Origin: Hormiphora californensis
Taxonomy: Eukaryota > Ctenophora > Tentaculata > Cydippida > Pleurobrachiidae
NCBI GenBank assembly: GCA_020137815.1
Contig: CM035355.1
Location: 5,458,850-5,522,849, forward strand
Direction: 5' to 3'
DNA: 64,000 nucleotides
Shown: positions 34,482 to 46,088 of the stretch, piece by piece
How the letters are laid out: every line of letters starts with the position of its first letter
How positions within the stretch are numbered: position 1 is the stretch's first letter
Notes under the pieces: model-generated
Told to the model about the DNA's origin: nothing
The model's input: only the letters and a program-made list of their open reading frames with translations
Database searches by the model: none
Position numbers and translations under genes: made by a program

Positions 34482-34794
34482 TGCATCAAGATATGTGTGT
34501 GACAAGACAAGCTGTGATACCGGCCCGGCAACTATTATATTATAATAGTAGGATAGGGTTAGGCAACAACTTTCAACACCTCAAAATGCCGAATGAGTAG
34601 TTGCAATGAGTTGTCTTGGATCATGGTAATCCACTGAGAATGTATTCGAAAATGACGAGAGAGAGGGAAAGTGTGAATTGAGAAGAAAGAACGAGGGAGG
34701 AGAGAGAAGTACTAGACTGCTTCGGAGAAGGTGTCATGAGGAAAATCCTGCACATATAATCCTTCAGTCATGGAATGTATGCAGGTATTCCTCC

Positions 34795-34819
34795 AATATC
34801 TCTCTCCTTCTCTCTCTCC

Positions 34820-34870
<51 letters not shown>

Positions 34871-34889
34871 TCTCTCTCCTTCTCTCTCT

Positions 34890-34957
<68 letters not shown>

Positions 34958-35139
34958 ATCACTCTCTCTCTATCTCTCTCTCTCTCCTTCTCATTTTTGC
35001 TATACACGAGTAGCCTGCGATCAGGCAGTACAGCATCTGCGTCAACTGCCGGACTAATCAATAAATGTGTCGCACTACCGGTTTCGTTCAGCTCTTCACT
35101 CTATTTATCCCTATATCTCCATCGCTACTATTCACTCAA

Positions 35140-35178
<39 letters not shown>

Positions 35179-35200
35179 TCCTTCATCTATCTCTCTATCT
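34795..35200. repeat. (TC)n microsatellites
   Basis: A long TC run with TCCTTC and TCAC interruptions at 34795-34990 and a shorter run at 35138-35175. All open frames in it (SLSLSL or ERERER) are repeat artefacts. Confidence 0.9.
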
Positions 35201-37073
35201 TCTTTCTCCCTGGGAGGTGAATTTGAGTACAACAGCTGATACCTAGCGAGAGGGAGATATATGACGTCATACGGAACACCCAGTTACAGAAAATGCAAAA
35301 TGAATCTATGGTTAGAACATGCACATGCACATATATTTTGTGATTAATCATGCATGAGAACTAGGGCTAACAACAGTATTAATCTCCCAAGTAAGCAGCA
35401 GAGGGATCAGTGAGACGATATAATATGGGATCCATCTGTGTGGTGTAGTGTGCACTGTGCAGCACAGCTTGACCCTTTCTTTTGGTTCTTAGTGCTGTTC
35501 AAGCATGCGAGAAGGGGTCTGTTGCACATGCTGGACACTGTTCAGTGGACAGTGGACAGATCTTCATCTAATCATGAGAACGGGTCTGGTGCTGGACAGA
35601 ATCTTGGTTACCTTGCCCAGTCCATCCATATTGACATTGTTAGTTCCCCCCACAAGGGAGTGAAGGGAGCTCAGGAGGGATGCAGTCTGCATCTTCAACA
35701 AGTTACTCATCCCAGCTGATCAAACACCAAATATATCCAATATTGACTCGCACAGATGATCGCAAACTATCCAATAGTTGACTATTATATTTTCCTCGTG
35801 GTACAATTCAAACAGCTGTATATTAGTAGTCCGACTTTTCAAAATTTAAAGGACCTGCACACAGGACCAGCACACAAACTATCCAATACTGGCTCCGTTA
35901 GCACCTAGCAGACTCTCTCTCACTTCCCCGCGGTACAAGCAGTTGAACTATTCAAATGACACTAGACTCAACATTCAAATGGTAGGGGCGGGTACGAAAT
36001 GACTATAGTGCTAATTTAGTGAGATAAAGCTTCGGTGAAAAGCAGTGTGTGTGTGGGGTAGTGTACAAAGTTGTCGACAGCAGCTATCTTCTATTTAACA
36101 TCCCTCTCTCTCTTATTCATCTTTCCATCTCTCTCACTGACACAGCTCACCCCTCTATTTCTTTCTTCCCCCTCTTCAGTCTGTTTTTAACAATGGTATA
36201 GCAGTGATATAGACTACCACGATAGGGCTGACAGCGGAAGCGGAAGAAAAGTACTATGGGTGTGCCTAAAAAGTTGATGAAGCTAGATAATGAAGTCATT
36301 AGAGATGAACCAATTGCTAAAAACAAAGGAGTATCTGGAATAAAGCTAGGTCGGAGCTAGACTCTTTTTTATAACGGTGCAGATAGACCTTGGTCTGGGA
36401 TATATCATCAGCCAGGTCTGCAGATAGATGACAGCTCTGTTTCAAATCACAAGAAAGTAAGCAGTTCTCACTGTTACAATGAGGGCGAGGAGAGGCAAAA
36501 AATTACCAGCAAATTAGCGGTGCTTTTCTATCAGACCACCTCAACTATAACAGTTCTACATGTTACAGCCGGGGTACATGCACAGTTGACTGTGGGCTGT
36601 GGCACTACAGTAGAGAATTGTAATATTACAGTAATTGTTGGCATATATTATTGAATGTTATAATATGTTGTATCATAATTGGACGGTGTTATAGTTATTA
36701 TGACAGATATAATTGTGGTTTCAGAATCCGATATTTGGATTCCGCTACAAAGGCCAATTATGATACATGCACTTCGAACTCTATAGGCTACAAAATGTCG
36801 AACTCTATAGGCTACAAAACAAGAATTTCTTGAAGAAACAAACTGGCATTCAACAAACTACATACAACATGCATATTCTTCTCGACAGGTACAGTAAAGA
36901 TGCATCACCCGCCAGTATCCCTCTCACTGTGTGTGACTTCAGTCTTCAAGTTCAAGAGAAACATAGACATATCATGCCAGGAAACCTGGCATAGACATTC
37001 AAAACCTTTCGTGACACAGGGTCGAGTAAGGCAAAAATCAACATATTTCAAAAACCAATATTAAAAACATGTA
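35201..37073. other. Intergenic, no recognised gene
   Basis: I see no supported gene. Small features: a two-copy 22-base repeat of the CGAACTCTATAGGCTACAAA type at about 36775-36818, and CT-rich stretches at 36100-36180. Later exons of the minus-strand gene at 37101-39078 could lie here. Confidence 0.4.
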
Positions 37074-37100
37074 TTATTCGAAGGAGAACATTAAATTTAC

Positions 37101-39078
37101 TTTGGTCGCTCCAAGGTTAGAGATAATTGACGGTGCATATTTGCTTAGGTGTTTCTGATAAAAGAGGGGATCTGTATATTTACCAGTTAAATCATTAAAA
37201 ATGTTTGCTGTAAATCTAAATGCTTGACTGTCATGGGCATCGATCAATACCTCGTGGCATGATTCATATCGGCCTAATATAAGGTCAAATAGCAAAGGCA
37301 AAAAGGAACGTAAAAACTGAGTTTAAATTAAGATACCTTACTAAGGGTGTCATGCCCCAGGATGTTTCCCTTTGAGATCAACTTCTTCATCTGCTGGGCA
37401 ACTGTAGAATGCTGAAATGAGGAACAATGTTAGATATAGTGTTAGATACAGAAATTGGGAAACAATGTTAGGAATTGTTAAAATGAGAAACAATGTCAGA
37501 AAGTGATAACGTGATAATTTGACAGTTCGCCATCGGATATCAGTGCTGCATAGCACGAACAGCTGCTAGTCGATTAAATACCCCCATAATGCTATTCGTC
37601 CCCCTCTCCCTCTCTCGACTAATCTCTCATATTATGCTCATAGGGTCCCCGCTGGACTGGGCACGTGTTCAGAACACCTGTCCATATTTACGAAGGTGAC
37701 TGATGTTACATAAATTTGAAGCAGGGCAAAGCCCTTTCTCTTGCTGTAACACTCGCCCTCGGCTTCGCGGGCACAATTTATAAATAAAATAGTTGTTTTC
37801 TTCAATATCAATAATTTTGTTAAATAACCTTTGACATTGATCCTTTGGGAGTTGACACGGGACTGCAGGGACTATTGAAGGTAAAGGCTGCATCAACATT
37901 GAATTGTAAACTCTTCAGTGTCAATCTCTTCTCCTCCTCCTCAAGGTCATCGTCCAAATCATCCAGAACCTGCTCCTCCTCCATACTCAGCTGTATTTGA
38001 GGGAGGGCCATTTGTTGTGGTGATTCCTCTATCAAGTACAATCTTGCACAATGTACAGGCCCTTGGGTGATCCCAGAACTTGTAGGAGGCTCCGGGTTGT
38101 GTGGTTATTGAAGCACGCGGAGTTGAGTGACGGACAGTAAGCAACAAGAACGAATGACAATGTTTGAGTGTGTAGGGATAACTGCGTATTAGAAATGCGA
38201 TCTCTGGAGTGTTCCGTGTGTGAGTGGCATCGCAACTCAATCTTGGGTAATGGAAATATAAGAAGGCAGAAAAGAGAGAGAGAAACTGAGTCCTAGGATT
38301 TCAGTAACTAGGTCCTATTGTTACTAGGATAGACACTTTTTCCGGGTAGGTGTATGTGAGACCCTTTTTTTCTTCACACATCGCAGAATGATTAGGTACC
38401 CGGTAAAAAAAATTTTGGATCGTACAATCACAGGGCTGAAAGTATCAGAACTGTATTATTACAGCTTAGGCACAGAATATGGAAATATCAGAAATATTAT
38501 AATATGTAGTACAGTCAGAGATTAATGGAAATATCAGAAGTATCAGTATAGTAGCGTCATAGAACCAAGACTACGCACTGGTGTGAGTGTAGTACATCCT
38601 CTTTGTTAAAGAAGAAAGAGAGTTGTTGTAGGTGTCGACACACAGCTCGAGAGGAAAACCCTTTCACTCAGCCGTGGTAGACAAATCATAGGAATGTGAA
38701 TAATATCTTAAAGAGAACGTCATGTAATAAGTTAATAATGCTTTAGAATGTGGAAAATTCAAAAACAGGATTTTAGCTCCCAGAGCTAATCATATAAGAC
38801 GTTTTTGTTATTGCATTGTATTGTCGGTACTTCATAGAGAGAATAAGGTTAAAGCGTGTCAAGTTGTTGAATTGATACACACTGACCTTGCTGAGAGTTC
38901 CTGGACTAGAACCATCCTTTCTCCCGACCTTCTTACTGCCCTGCTGATCGTCAGTCATTCCCCCGACCGATGACGATTTCTTGAGAGATGGTTTCTCGGG
39001 TTTCTGATCCTCGGGTGTTTTCCGAGGTAGAGTGAGAGCTCGGGGAAGTTGGACAATCAAAGATTCTTTTTCAGGCAT
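37101..39078 (-). CDS. Unrecognised gene, at least 4 exons
   Basis: Minus-strand exons 39078-38887, 38026-37829, 37411-37342 and 37273-37101 join in phase with GT-AG sites, giving at least 211 residues. The N-terminus starts MPEKESLIVQLPRALTLPRK and is basic and Ser-rich (SLKKSSSVGG). The second exon has an acidic run EEEQVLDDLDDDLEEEEKRL, probably disordered or helical. The last two exons read like a folded domain (TVAQQMKKLISKGNILGHD, YESCHEVLIDAHDSQAFRF, YAPSIISNLGATK). If the final donor (GTAAAT at 37100) is not used, it ends nine codons later at 37074. The acceptor of exon 2 is weak. I cannot name the family. Confidence 0.5.
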
Positions 39079-40164
39079 TTTATTGGGTTGAACTATTCTG
39101 GATGGGAAACACGTCTTATAAATCAATACTGCTGGAGGTTTTTTTTCAACGGCGAGACAGGGTAGGCTGTCGAGATATTAAACCGACTTGATAAGAGACA
39201 ACGATCAAACACTTGAGTCTTGAGTTGAGCAGAGAATATATGATTTATTTATGGGCGACAAGATCAAACAAAAAACTGACACCTTTTATGGAAGGACGTG
39301 ATTGATACATATCTTAAAGAGATAAATATCTTAGAGAGATACACATCTTAGAGAGATAAATTGAGCTACTCAACAACCCTCTCATGTATTTAGCTCTTGT
39401 CAAGTCTCTTGACACGTTCAGCGCTGTCTAAAAAATAGAAAATTAAGAAAAAGGGGGGTGATCACGTGTAAAGCAGCAGCTGTCTGAGATAGTTAGATGG
39501 TCAGGTCGCAGTTCTCAAGGGATCTGACCTGTCAAAAAGGAGGTGTTAGATTGAGGGGAGCTGCTGAAAAGCGCTGAAATAATGTTTTTGATGACATAAT
39601 TTATAAAAACAGTAGGCTACTGCAACCAAGGTAGGGCCGGGTTGGTTCTTGAAATGATCTCAGATTACAAAGTTAATGAGTAGGTAAGGAAGATGCCTAG
39701 CTGAGAAAAAGGAGCACGTACATTATACTGTCTGAATGAACTGCTATTATTTTAGCGACAACCAAATTAGCAAAATTCCGTCAAATAATTACTCAGTACA
39801 ACAGTAGTAATTTATGATATAACAATTGGCATCTGTATGCAGGGCGACATAATTCATATTTACTCACCTTCTCTAGTTAAATCAACATTCAGGTCTTGAA
39901 ATTCCACACGAAGACGAGATCAATGAAGATTCTGCTTCTTTTCAAACAAAAGCTAACACGTAACAGCCATCAGTGAATACTAGTGAAGGCCAAGCGCAGC
40001 TGCTGGCTGGTAGCTGGCTCCTGTAGAGAGCTGACTGCAAGAGCTGCTAATTTTCTCTCCTGAATTTGTAATTGGTGGAAAATAATAATGGTAAAGAGAG
40101 ATAAATTGAGGCGGTGCAGTGTCCAAAACCCACACTGTTTCCTGATTCAGTGCCACTGTCATTA
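39079..40164. other. Intergenic, no recognised gene
   Basis: Contains a short ATCTTAGAGAGATA repeat at 39310-39362. No protein-like frame is supported. Confidence 0.4.
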
Positions 40165-40920
40165 ACGGGTGATAACTAAAAGATGTCACAAATTTAAAAC
40201 AGCTGTAGAATTTTTCCCTTATGAGATACAGCTTCGGGCCAGTTATAGAACGATTTTTCAGACAATTTTGAATCGGGATAATATACCGGCAAAACCTAAA
40301 AAGTTCATTTTTATTGCGATATCTGATCATTTCATCAGCTTACACCAAAGCATGTAGTACGGAGATTTGAAATTTCTATGTGATCAGAAATGACTTTTCT
40401 AATGAGATAAAATTCTAAAAATTGGAGCTTTGGTTGTTCATGCCATAGCCAACATAACTGCCAAGTTTGAACATTTTAGCTCATTAAGAAATTGGTTTTC
40501 ACGGTCATTAATGTTTCAAGAGATCGTCGAAATGGCAATTTCTCAAATTACCTGTAAACTACGCTTTGTTACAGAAGATTCTGATCAGGAAATTGAGACT
40601 TATGAAGTTTGAAACAAAGTTAATTTCGTTCAAAATTGTCTGATAAATCATTCTGTCACTGTCCCGAAGCTGAATCTTGAAAAGAACAGGTGCTAGAGGT
40701 GCTAGAAAAGTGTGTGAATTTCACGTACTAAATGCTTTGGTGGGGCAAAAGGAAATGATGTGATATCGCAATGAAAACGAACTTTTTAGTCTTTGCCGGT
40801 ATATTATTCCGATTCAAAATTGTCTGAAAAATCGTTTTATAACTGGCCCGAAGCTGTATCTCAAAAGGGAAAAATTCTACAGCTGTTTTAAATTTGTGAC
40901 ATCTTTTAGTTATCACCCGT
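40165..40920. mobile_element. 756-base TA-flanked foldback element (copy 2)
   Basis: Same family as 7937-8699. Starts ACGGGTGATAACTAAAA, ends with the inverse, and TA flanks both ends (40163-40164, 40921-40922). Arms share GAGATACAGCTTCGGGCCAG and ACGATTTTTCAGACAATTTT. Confidence 0.85.
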
Positions 40921-40967
40921 TATGATGACAATATGATTATTTCTTTTGGTGATTTAAGTTTTAGCAT

Positions 40968-41266
40968 TTAAGTGGCAGTGCCAAAGGGGCTACTGCCCAT
41001 ATTCTAGAATATGTTTATCTCTTGTTTTTCAAGATAACAAAAAGAACATAAAATACATTTTGCATTATGTTTTTATGTCTGGTTTGGTTGTCTCACGTGT
41101 CATTTTTAAAGAGCTAACTGGTTGCTATGGTGATTAGGAACTCGCTGGTCATTCCTCAGGAATTATTCCTATGCGCCCCCATATATTATGTGCTGTTAAT
41201 ATAATCAGGTGTGCAAAACCGAGCAAAGTGAAAGTGAAACTATAGGAAAAGTGAAAGTAAGAATCT
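40968..41266 (+). repeat. Left copy of a ~300-400 base direct repeat
   Basis: Begins GGCAGTGCCAAAGGGGCTAC and ends TATAGGAAAAGTGAAAGTAAGAATCTG. It recurs at 43852-44249 in the same direction, with about 100 extra bases there. Together they bracket the 2.2-kb palindrome and a MITE. Confidence 0.75.
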
Positions 41267-43512
41267 GGTGTGTGGGGGGACACGTCCGGGGCGTGGGAGG
41301 TCATACGAAGTCAAAACACGGTGGTTGGTTCGTCAGTGTGTGTCACCCTACACCAGTCACTTCCCCCTGCACCATTTTCCTCTTCCACCCTTGATCTTTA
41401 TTTGCCCGTTGTCAGTCGAGTTTTTAGCAGAGTTATTTAGCAGAATTATAGTTATTTCTAGATAGAATAGTTTAGACAGTTTTATTTTTGATATTTTATT
41501 TACATTGTCCTAACACACCATTTGTCACGGCGTGCCCGAGGGTAGTTTAACATTTGTTTGAGTGCACACCTCCAATTCCGGTTGTAACTGGTCGGGAAGA
41601 CCTCCCTGAAGGTCGTGGCGGTGCGGGAAAAATAGGGTAGACCTGCTGCGGCTTCAGAAAATTGAGAAAAAGATAGCTATCTTTTTTTTTCACTTTGAAA
41701 ATAAGACGTTTTTTATTAAAAGATCCTTGATCAGTGAGATACGGTTGTCCCCTACTTATTTTTTGACGTAGAATCGAATGCCGTTGAAGTCAAATCTCTA
41801 AAATGTTGGAAAAATGGAGAAAATCACGTTTTTAGGTGTTTTTTGGTGAAAAAAGCGTTCAAACTGGTAGTAGATGATGGGATAGAGTCCCAAAAATATC
41901 ATAAATCGATTTTTTCCCTGCCCGGGTGGATGCCAGAAGGGCATCCACCCGGATGATCGTTTTAGCACGTGTGCTAAAAAGATCATAAAGGGTTTAGAAA
42001 TCTCGGATTTGAAATAGTAACTCGAGCGTGGTCAAAATCGCGTGTGTCACGGTAGCAGCATAGTAACTGCTCCTTCATAAAATCAAATAACTGTTTTGAT
42101 GAAATATGATGTCAGGACGCTTATTTTTCAAAGCTGTGCGCGGCGCTCACAACACTGTTGCTGAAGGGGTGAGGGTAGAGTAAAACAGCTGTGTAACTGC
42201 ATATACATACAGGACACATGCATCTCACATTGTGACCAAGCCTTGATATTGTGATACTGATAGTGTGATACTGATCCTGTCGACGGAGGGCAGGGAAACA
42301 CCGCATTATGAATACATAATGCAATAATTCTTGTTTGGGTCTTTTTCGCCCTAGGAACAGAGTTTTATGAAAATCTGGTACAACGCCTATTCTCCGTTTG
42401 CTTTCAAAGAAGGTGAATATTGCTCTAATTTAGCCAATTTTGAAGAAAAGGCGTCCAAAATTATACCAGTTGACAGGATAGAGTCCCAAAAACGTGAAAA
42501 TCATCAATTTTAGGCATTTTATACCCTAGAAACAAATGGACATGGTGGTCGAATGATATTTTTATCTCGGTAGGCCTCTGAAGTATTTGGAAATAGCCAC
42601 AATGTAGAGATTGTGGTAAATTAATGTGAATAAACGTTTACCAAACCCACTTTAGTGGGCTTCTGGATTATGCAAGAGCCACTCTTCAACTTAGCAGGTG
42701 CTAAAGTGGGTTTGGTAAACGTTTATTCACATTAATTTACCACAATCTCTACATTGTGGCTATTTCCACATACTTCAGAGGCCTACCGAGATAAAAAATA
42801 TCATTCGACCACCATGTCCATTTGTTTCCAGGGTATAAAATGCCTAAAATTGATGATTTTCACGTTTTTGGGACTCTATCCTGTCAACTGGTATCATTTT
42901 GGACGCCTTTTCTTCAAAATTGGCTAAATTAGAGCAATATTCACCTTCTTTGAAAGCAAACGGAGAATAGGCGTTGTACCAGATTTTCATGAAACTCTGT
43001 TCCTAGGGCGAAAAAGACCCAAAAAATTGATTTATGATATTTTTGGGACTCTATCCCATCATCTACTACCAGTTTGAACGCTTTTTTTACCAAAAAACAC
43101 CTAAAAACGTGATTTTCTCCATTTTTCCAACATTTTAGAGATTTGACTTCAACGGCATTCGATTCTACGTCAAAAAATAGGTGGGGGACAACCGTATCTC
43201 ACTGATCAAGGATCTTTTAATAAAAAACGTCTTATTTTCAAAGTGAAAATAAGATAGCTATCTTTTTCTCAATTTTCTGAAGCCGCAGCAGGTCTACCCT
43301 ATTTTTCCCGCACCGCCACGACCTTCAGGGAGGTCTTCCCGACCAGTTACAACCGGAATTGGAGGTGTGCACTCAAACAAATGTTAAACTACCCTCGGGC
43401 ATGCCGTGTTGTATTAGCTGAAGAAGGGGCACAACCCCGAAACGTTCCAACCAACCACCGTGTTTTGACTTCGTATGACCTCCCACGCCCCGGACGTGTC
43501 CCCCCACACACC
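41267..43512. mobile_element. 2.25-kb palindromic foldback element
   Basis: GTGTGTGGGGGGACACGTCC at the left returns inverted at the right. The arms meet around 42655-42705. The left arm has about 420 extra bases (roughly 41917-42335, from GCCCGGGTGGATGCC to TAATTCTTG) absent from the right arm, where AAAAATTGATTTATGATA is continuous; this is probably a later insertion. No coding frame is supported. Confidence 0.8.
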
Positions 43513-43585
43513 AATTTATCACCCAGTCCGCCTTTTCAACAACTTGATTAAGAATCTGATTCATGAATAAATTCAACATGTATGT

Positions 43586-43838
43586 GGGCCTAATCACACT
43601 AGATGGATTTCCAGCACGGCAAGTTCCAGCAGTGCAGAATTCACACTGCTGCTGGCTGGAAACTTGCGCAAAACGACATTCTAGGACAAAATTGTGTGCA
43701 TTAGTCTACAAAAAACCTGTGTGGCGGTCGCGCTTTCCGTATTTTGGTCCTTTCGCACGAGTTTCCAGCAAGCAGCAGTGTGAATTCAGCACTGCTGGAA
43801 GTTGCCGTGCTGGAAATCCATCTAGTGTGATTAGGCCC
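43586..43838. mobile_element. 253-base MITE with GGGCCTAATCACACTAGATG ends
   Basis: Inverted terminal repeats of about 65 bases, including TGGATTTCCAGCACGGCAA. The repeats themselves contain CAGCAGTG/CACTGCTG pairings. No clear target duplication. Confidence 0.8.
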
Positions 43839-43851
43839 TAACTCAGCTAGC

Positions 43852-44249
43852 GGCAGTGCCAATGGAGCTACTTATTATTCTAAAATATGTTTATCTTTTG
43901 TCATTCAAGTGTCAAGATAACCAAGAACATAAATGCAATTTTGCTCGCTTTCGCATTATGGAATCATTCGATGCGTTTCGATGTCTGATTTTGTTGTCTA
44001 AATCTCAATCTCACGCATAAAATAAGGGACCGAAACCGTTTGAAGTTTTTCTGTTTTTTCCAATTTTACCGTCATCTTTGCATTGTCAATTTTATTCATT
44101 TGTTAACTGGTTGCTAGGGTAACACGGAACTCGCTAGTCATTCCTATGTGCCCCCTCAATATAATATGTGCTGTAAATATAATCAGATGTGCGAATCTAG
44201 GGAGAGTGAAAGTGAAACTATAGGAAAAGTGAAAGTAAGAATCTGATTG
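43852..44249 (+). repeat. Right copy of the direct repeat
   Basis: Matches 40968-41266 (GGCAGTGCCAATGGAGCTAC to AAAAGTGAAAGTAAGAATCTG). It could be one half of a tandem duplication split by later insertions, or a terminal repeat of an element. Confidence 0.75.
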
Positions 44250-44590
44250 GTCGTAACCATGACGATACAGTTAGTCACGTGACGATGCAGCTAGCCAGGT
44301 GACGCTCGAGACACGCACTGGATGCGGTTATGTACAGAGGGGGAGCTCTCAAGGCTCATTATATACCCGCACCTGGCGGATGACCAGTATGTGTTGATGA
44401 CTTGTTGCTGTGGAGACCATCTATCAAAATAAATCATAGCTCTTGTTGAACCCAACTATAAAATGCCGGATTAGTTTTGGGGAGGAATTATTTCCACCAA
44501 CATGCCACTCTTCCATTTTTTCTTTGTGAGTTGATATTCCTTCCTGTTATCTTGGGCTCTATATAACACCACAATTTCAGTTCTAGAACA

Positions 44591-45321
44591 ATGTCTCTTT
44601 GCCTAAAGTTGGTTCTTCTCGGCGTTTTGGTTGTTGTTCCCTGCGCAGCCGAGGATGCAGCCACCAAGGTTGAATGCTATAAGAACTGCGTGATCTTCGA
44701 TAAAATAACCAGAGCTGGAGCTGCCGTCGAGCTAACCGACGATCAGAGTAAGTTTTTATCTTTTGTTGGGCTTTAATACCATAACCGTACTTGTGCTCCG
44801 AAGCTGGAAAATCTGAAAACTTAACATGATATATTCCACTTCAGAAAAATGTGCCGATGCTTTGAAGGGAGATTGTGATGCTGGACAGGTTTGCAAAATC
44901 TACAATTTTGCCGGAACAAGTAAAGTAAACGATACCAAGACTAACGCGATGGTGGAGGTTAAAGTTGAGGCACGGATGGCAAATTGTGGAGCTGCAGAGA
45001 ATGCGACGGAAGTCTTTTGCAATGTAATGTATTGTTTTTCTTTACTTTCTAGTAGGACCCCAGCTTGCGTGGAGAGCATTGGCATTAATTTCAGATTATA
45101 TCAATAGAATTTCGTGCAATCCTATAATCTTCCTTCAGAGCACAGCAGTTTCCGACGAAATCACGGTGATGTACGACAGCACTGAATTGGACTTTTCCAA
45201 GACGGAGTGTTCTGGTATCAACGATTGCACGGAATCCTGTCTGGAGATGAAAGCATCAGCGAATGGGCGATATTTGTCAGTTGCCCTTCTCTCCGTTATC
45301 ATGATGGCACGATTGTTCTAG
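44591..45321 (+). CDS. Small secreted, probably GPI-anchored Cys-rich protein
   Basis: Predicted 172 residues from exons 44591-44747, 44845-45023 and 45139-45321. Signal peptide MSLCLKLVLLGVLVVVPCAA is followed by ten or so cysteines (VECYKNC, CADALKGDCDAGQVC, ANCGAAENATEVFCN, ECSGINDCTESC). The C-terminus is LSVALLSVIMMARLF after a small-residue stretch (KASANG), the layout of a GPI-attachment signal. A short Cys-rich ectodomain with a GPI signal is typical of Ly6/uPAR-like proteins, and a C-N near the end fits, but I cannot prove the three-finger fold. N-glycosylation site ENAT is present. A TATATA at about 44358 may be the promoter if there is a 5' UTR exon. Confidence 0.75.
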
Positions 45322-45559
45322 AAATTGTTCTAGAAAATTCTAGTTGTTGAGGAATGAGGGGTGACAAGAGTGCAGCACCTCAAACATTTGTACAGAGATT
45401 TTTTTCTTTTTTAACCAAGTATAAGTTGTAAAAAGTGTCGATTATTCACTAGGGAAAAACAAGGAATTTGCTCTTTTATGTTGCTCTGCCAAACCTTCAC
45501 TTCACCCTCACAGCGCATGCAGTTGCCTGTGTTATGTGAGCTACAAAACTTTTAATCAT

Positions 45560-45966
45560 ATGTATAAAGAACACTTACTTTTTATCTTTATCTTTCTCCA
45601 AGCAAGTTGCACAATTTATACACTGCCTTCGTATTCGAACAAAACAACGGAAAATGTTCCAAACACACTGTGTCGATGGTTACTTCACACTTCTCTCCTC
45701 TTCTTGGTAATGCAATTTCCACTGCCAGTGCAGTTCAAGAACATCAGATACAGGCAGATACAGGTAGATATAATACAGATTCTGTATCCTCCTGTATCAA
45801 ACCAAGCAGTATATCTCCCTTAGATGTGGTGTCACATCAGGTAGCAGTCTCCCCTACCGAACCAACGGACAGACACATGAGTCAAGTGTCATCAGCTATA
45901 GAAGTCTGCCAGTCAATAACCGGCCAGCTTTGGAGCAGACACCCAAACCAACCTGAATTTTTTTAA
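45560..45966 (+). CDS. Possible terminal exon of unknown protein
   Basis: After a strong pyrimidine tract and AG at about 45600, a frame runs 122 codons (from about 45601) to a stop at 45966. It is Ser/Thr-rich (SQVSSAIEVCQSITGQLW) and matches no family I know. No upstream exon was found; it may be chance. Confidence 0.25.
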
Positions 45967-46088
45967 TTTCACCCGGCCCCTGAGACAGTTAAAAACTCGG
46001 TTGATCCCACTGTTTACTATATCAGTTAGAACAAACGATCGCGAAAGATGCAAATTGTTTCAATTACTCCGTAACAGTAACTTCGAAA

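Noticed and set aside
34764-35239. Long open frames of SLSLSL or ERERER on both strands
   Set aside because: They come from (TC)n/(GA)n microsatellites; the same applies at 8835-9044, 19637-20056, 48635-49033 and 60648-60897.
44560-44566. TATATAA directly before the Cys-rich protein gene
   Set aside because: It is only 25 bases from the ATG and followed by an acceptor-like ATTTCAG, so it would leave almost no 5' UTR; the TATATA near 44358 is a better candidate.
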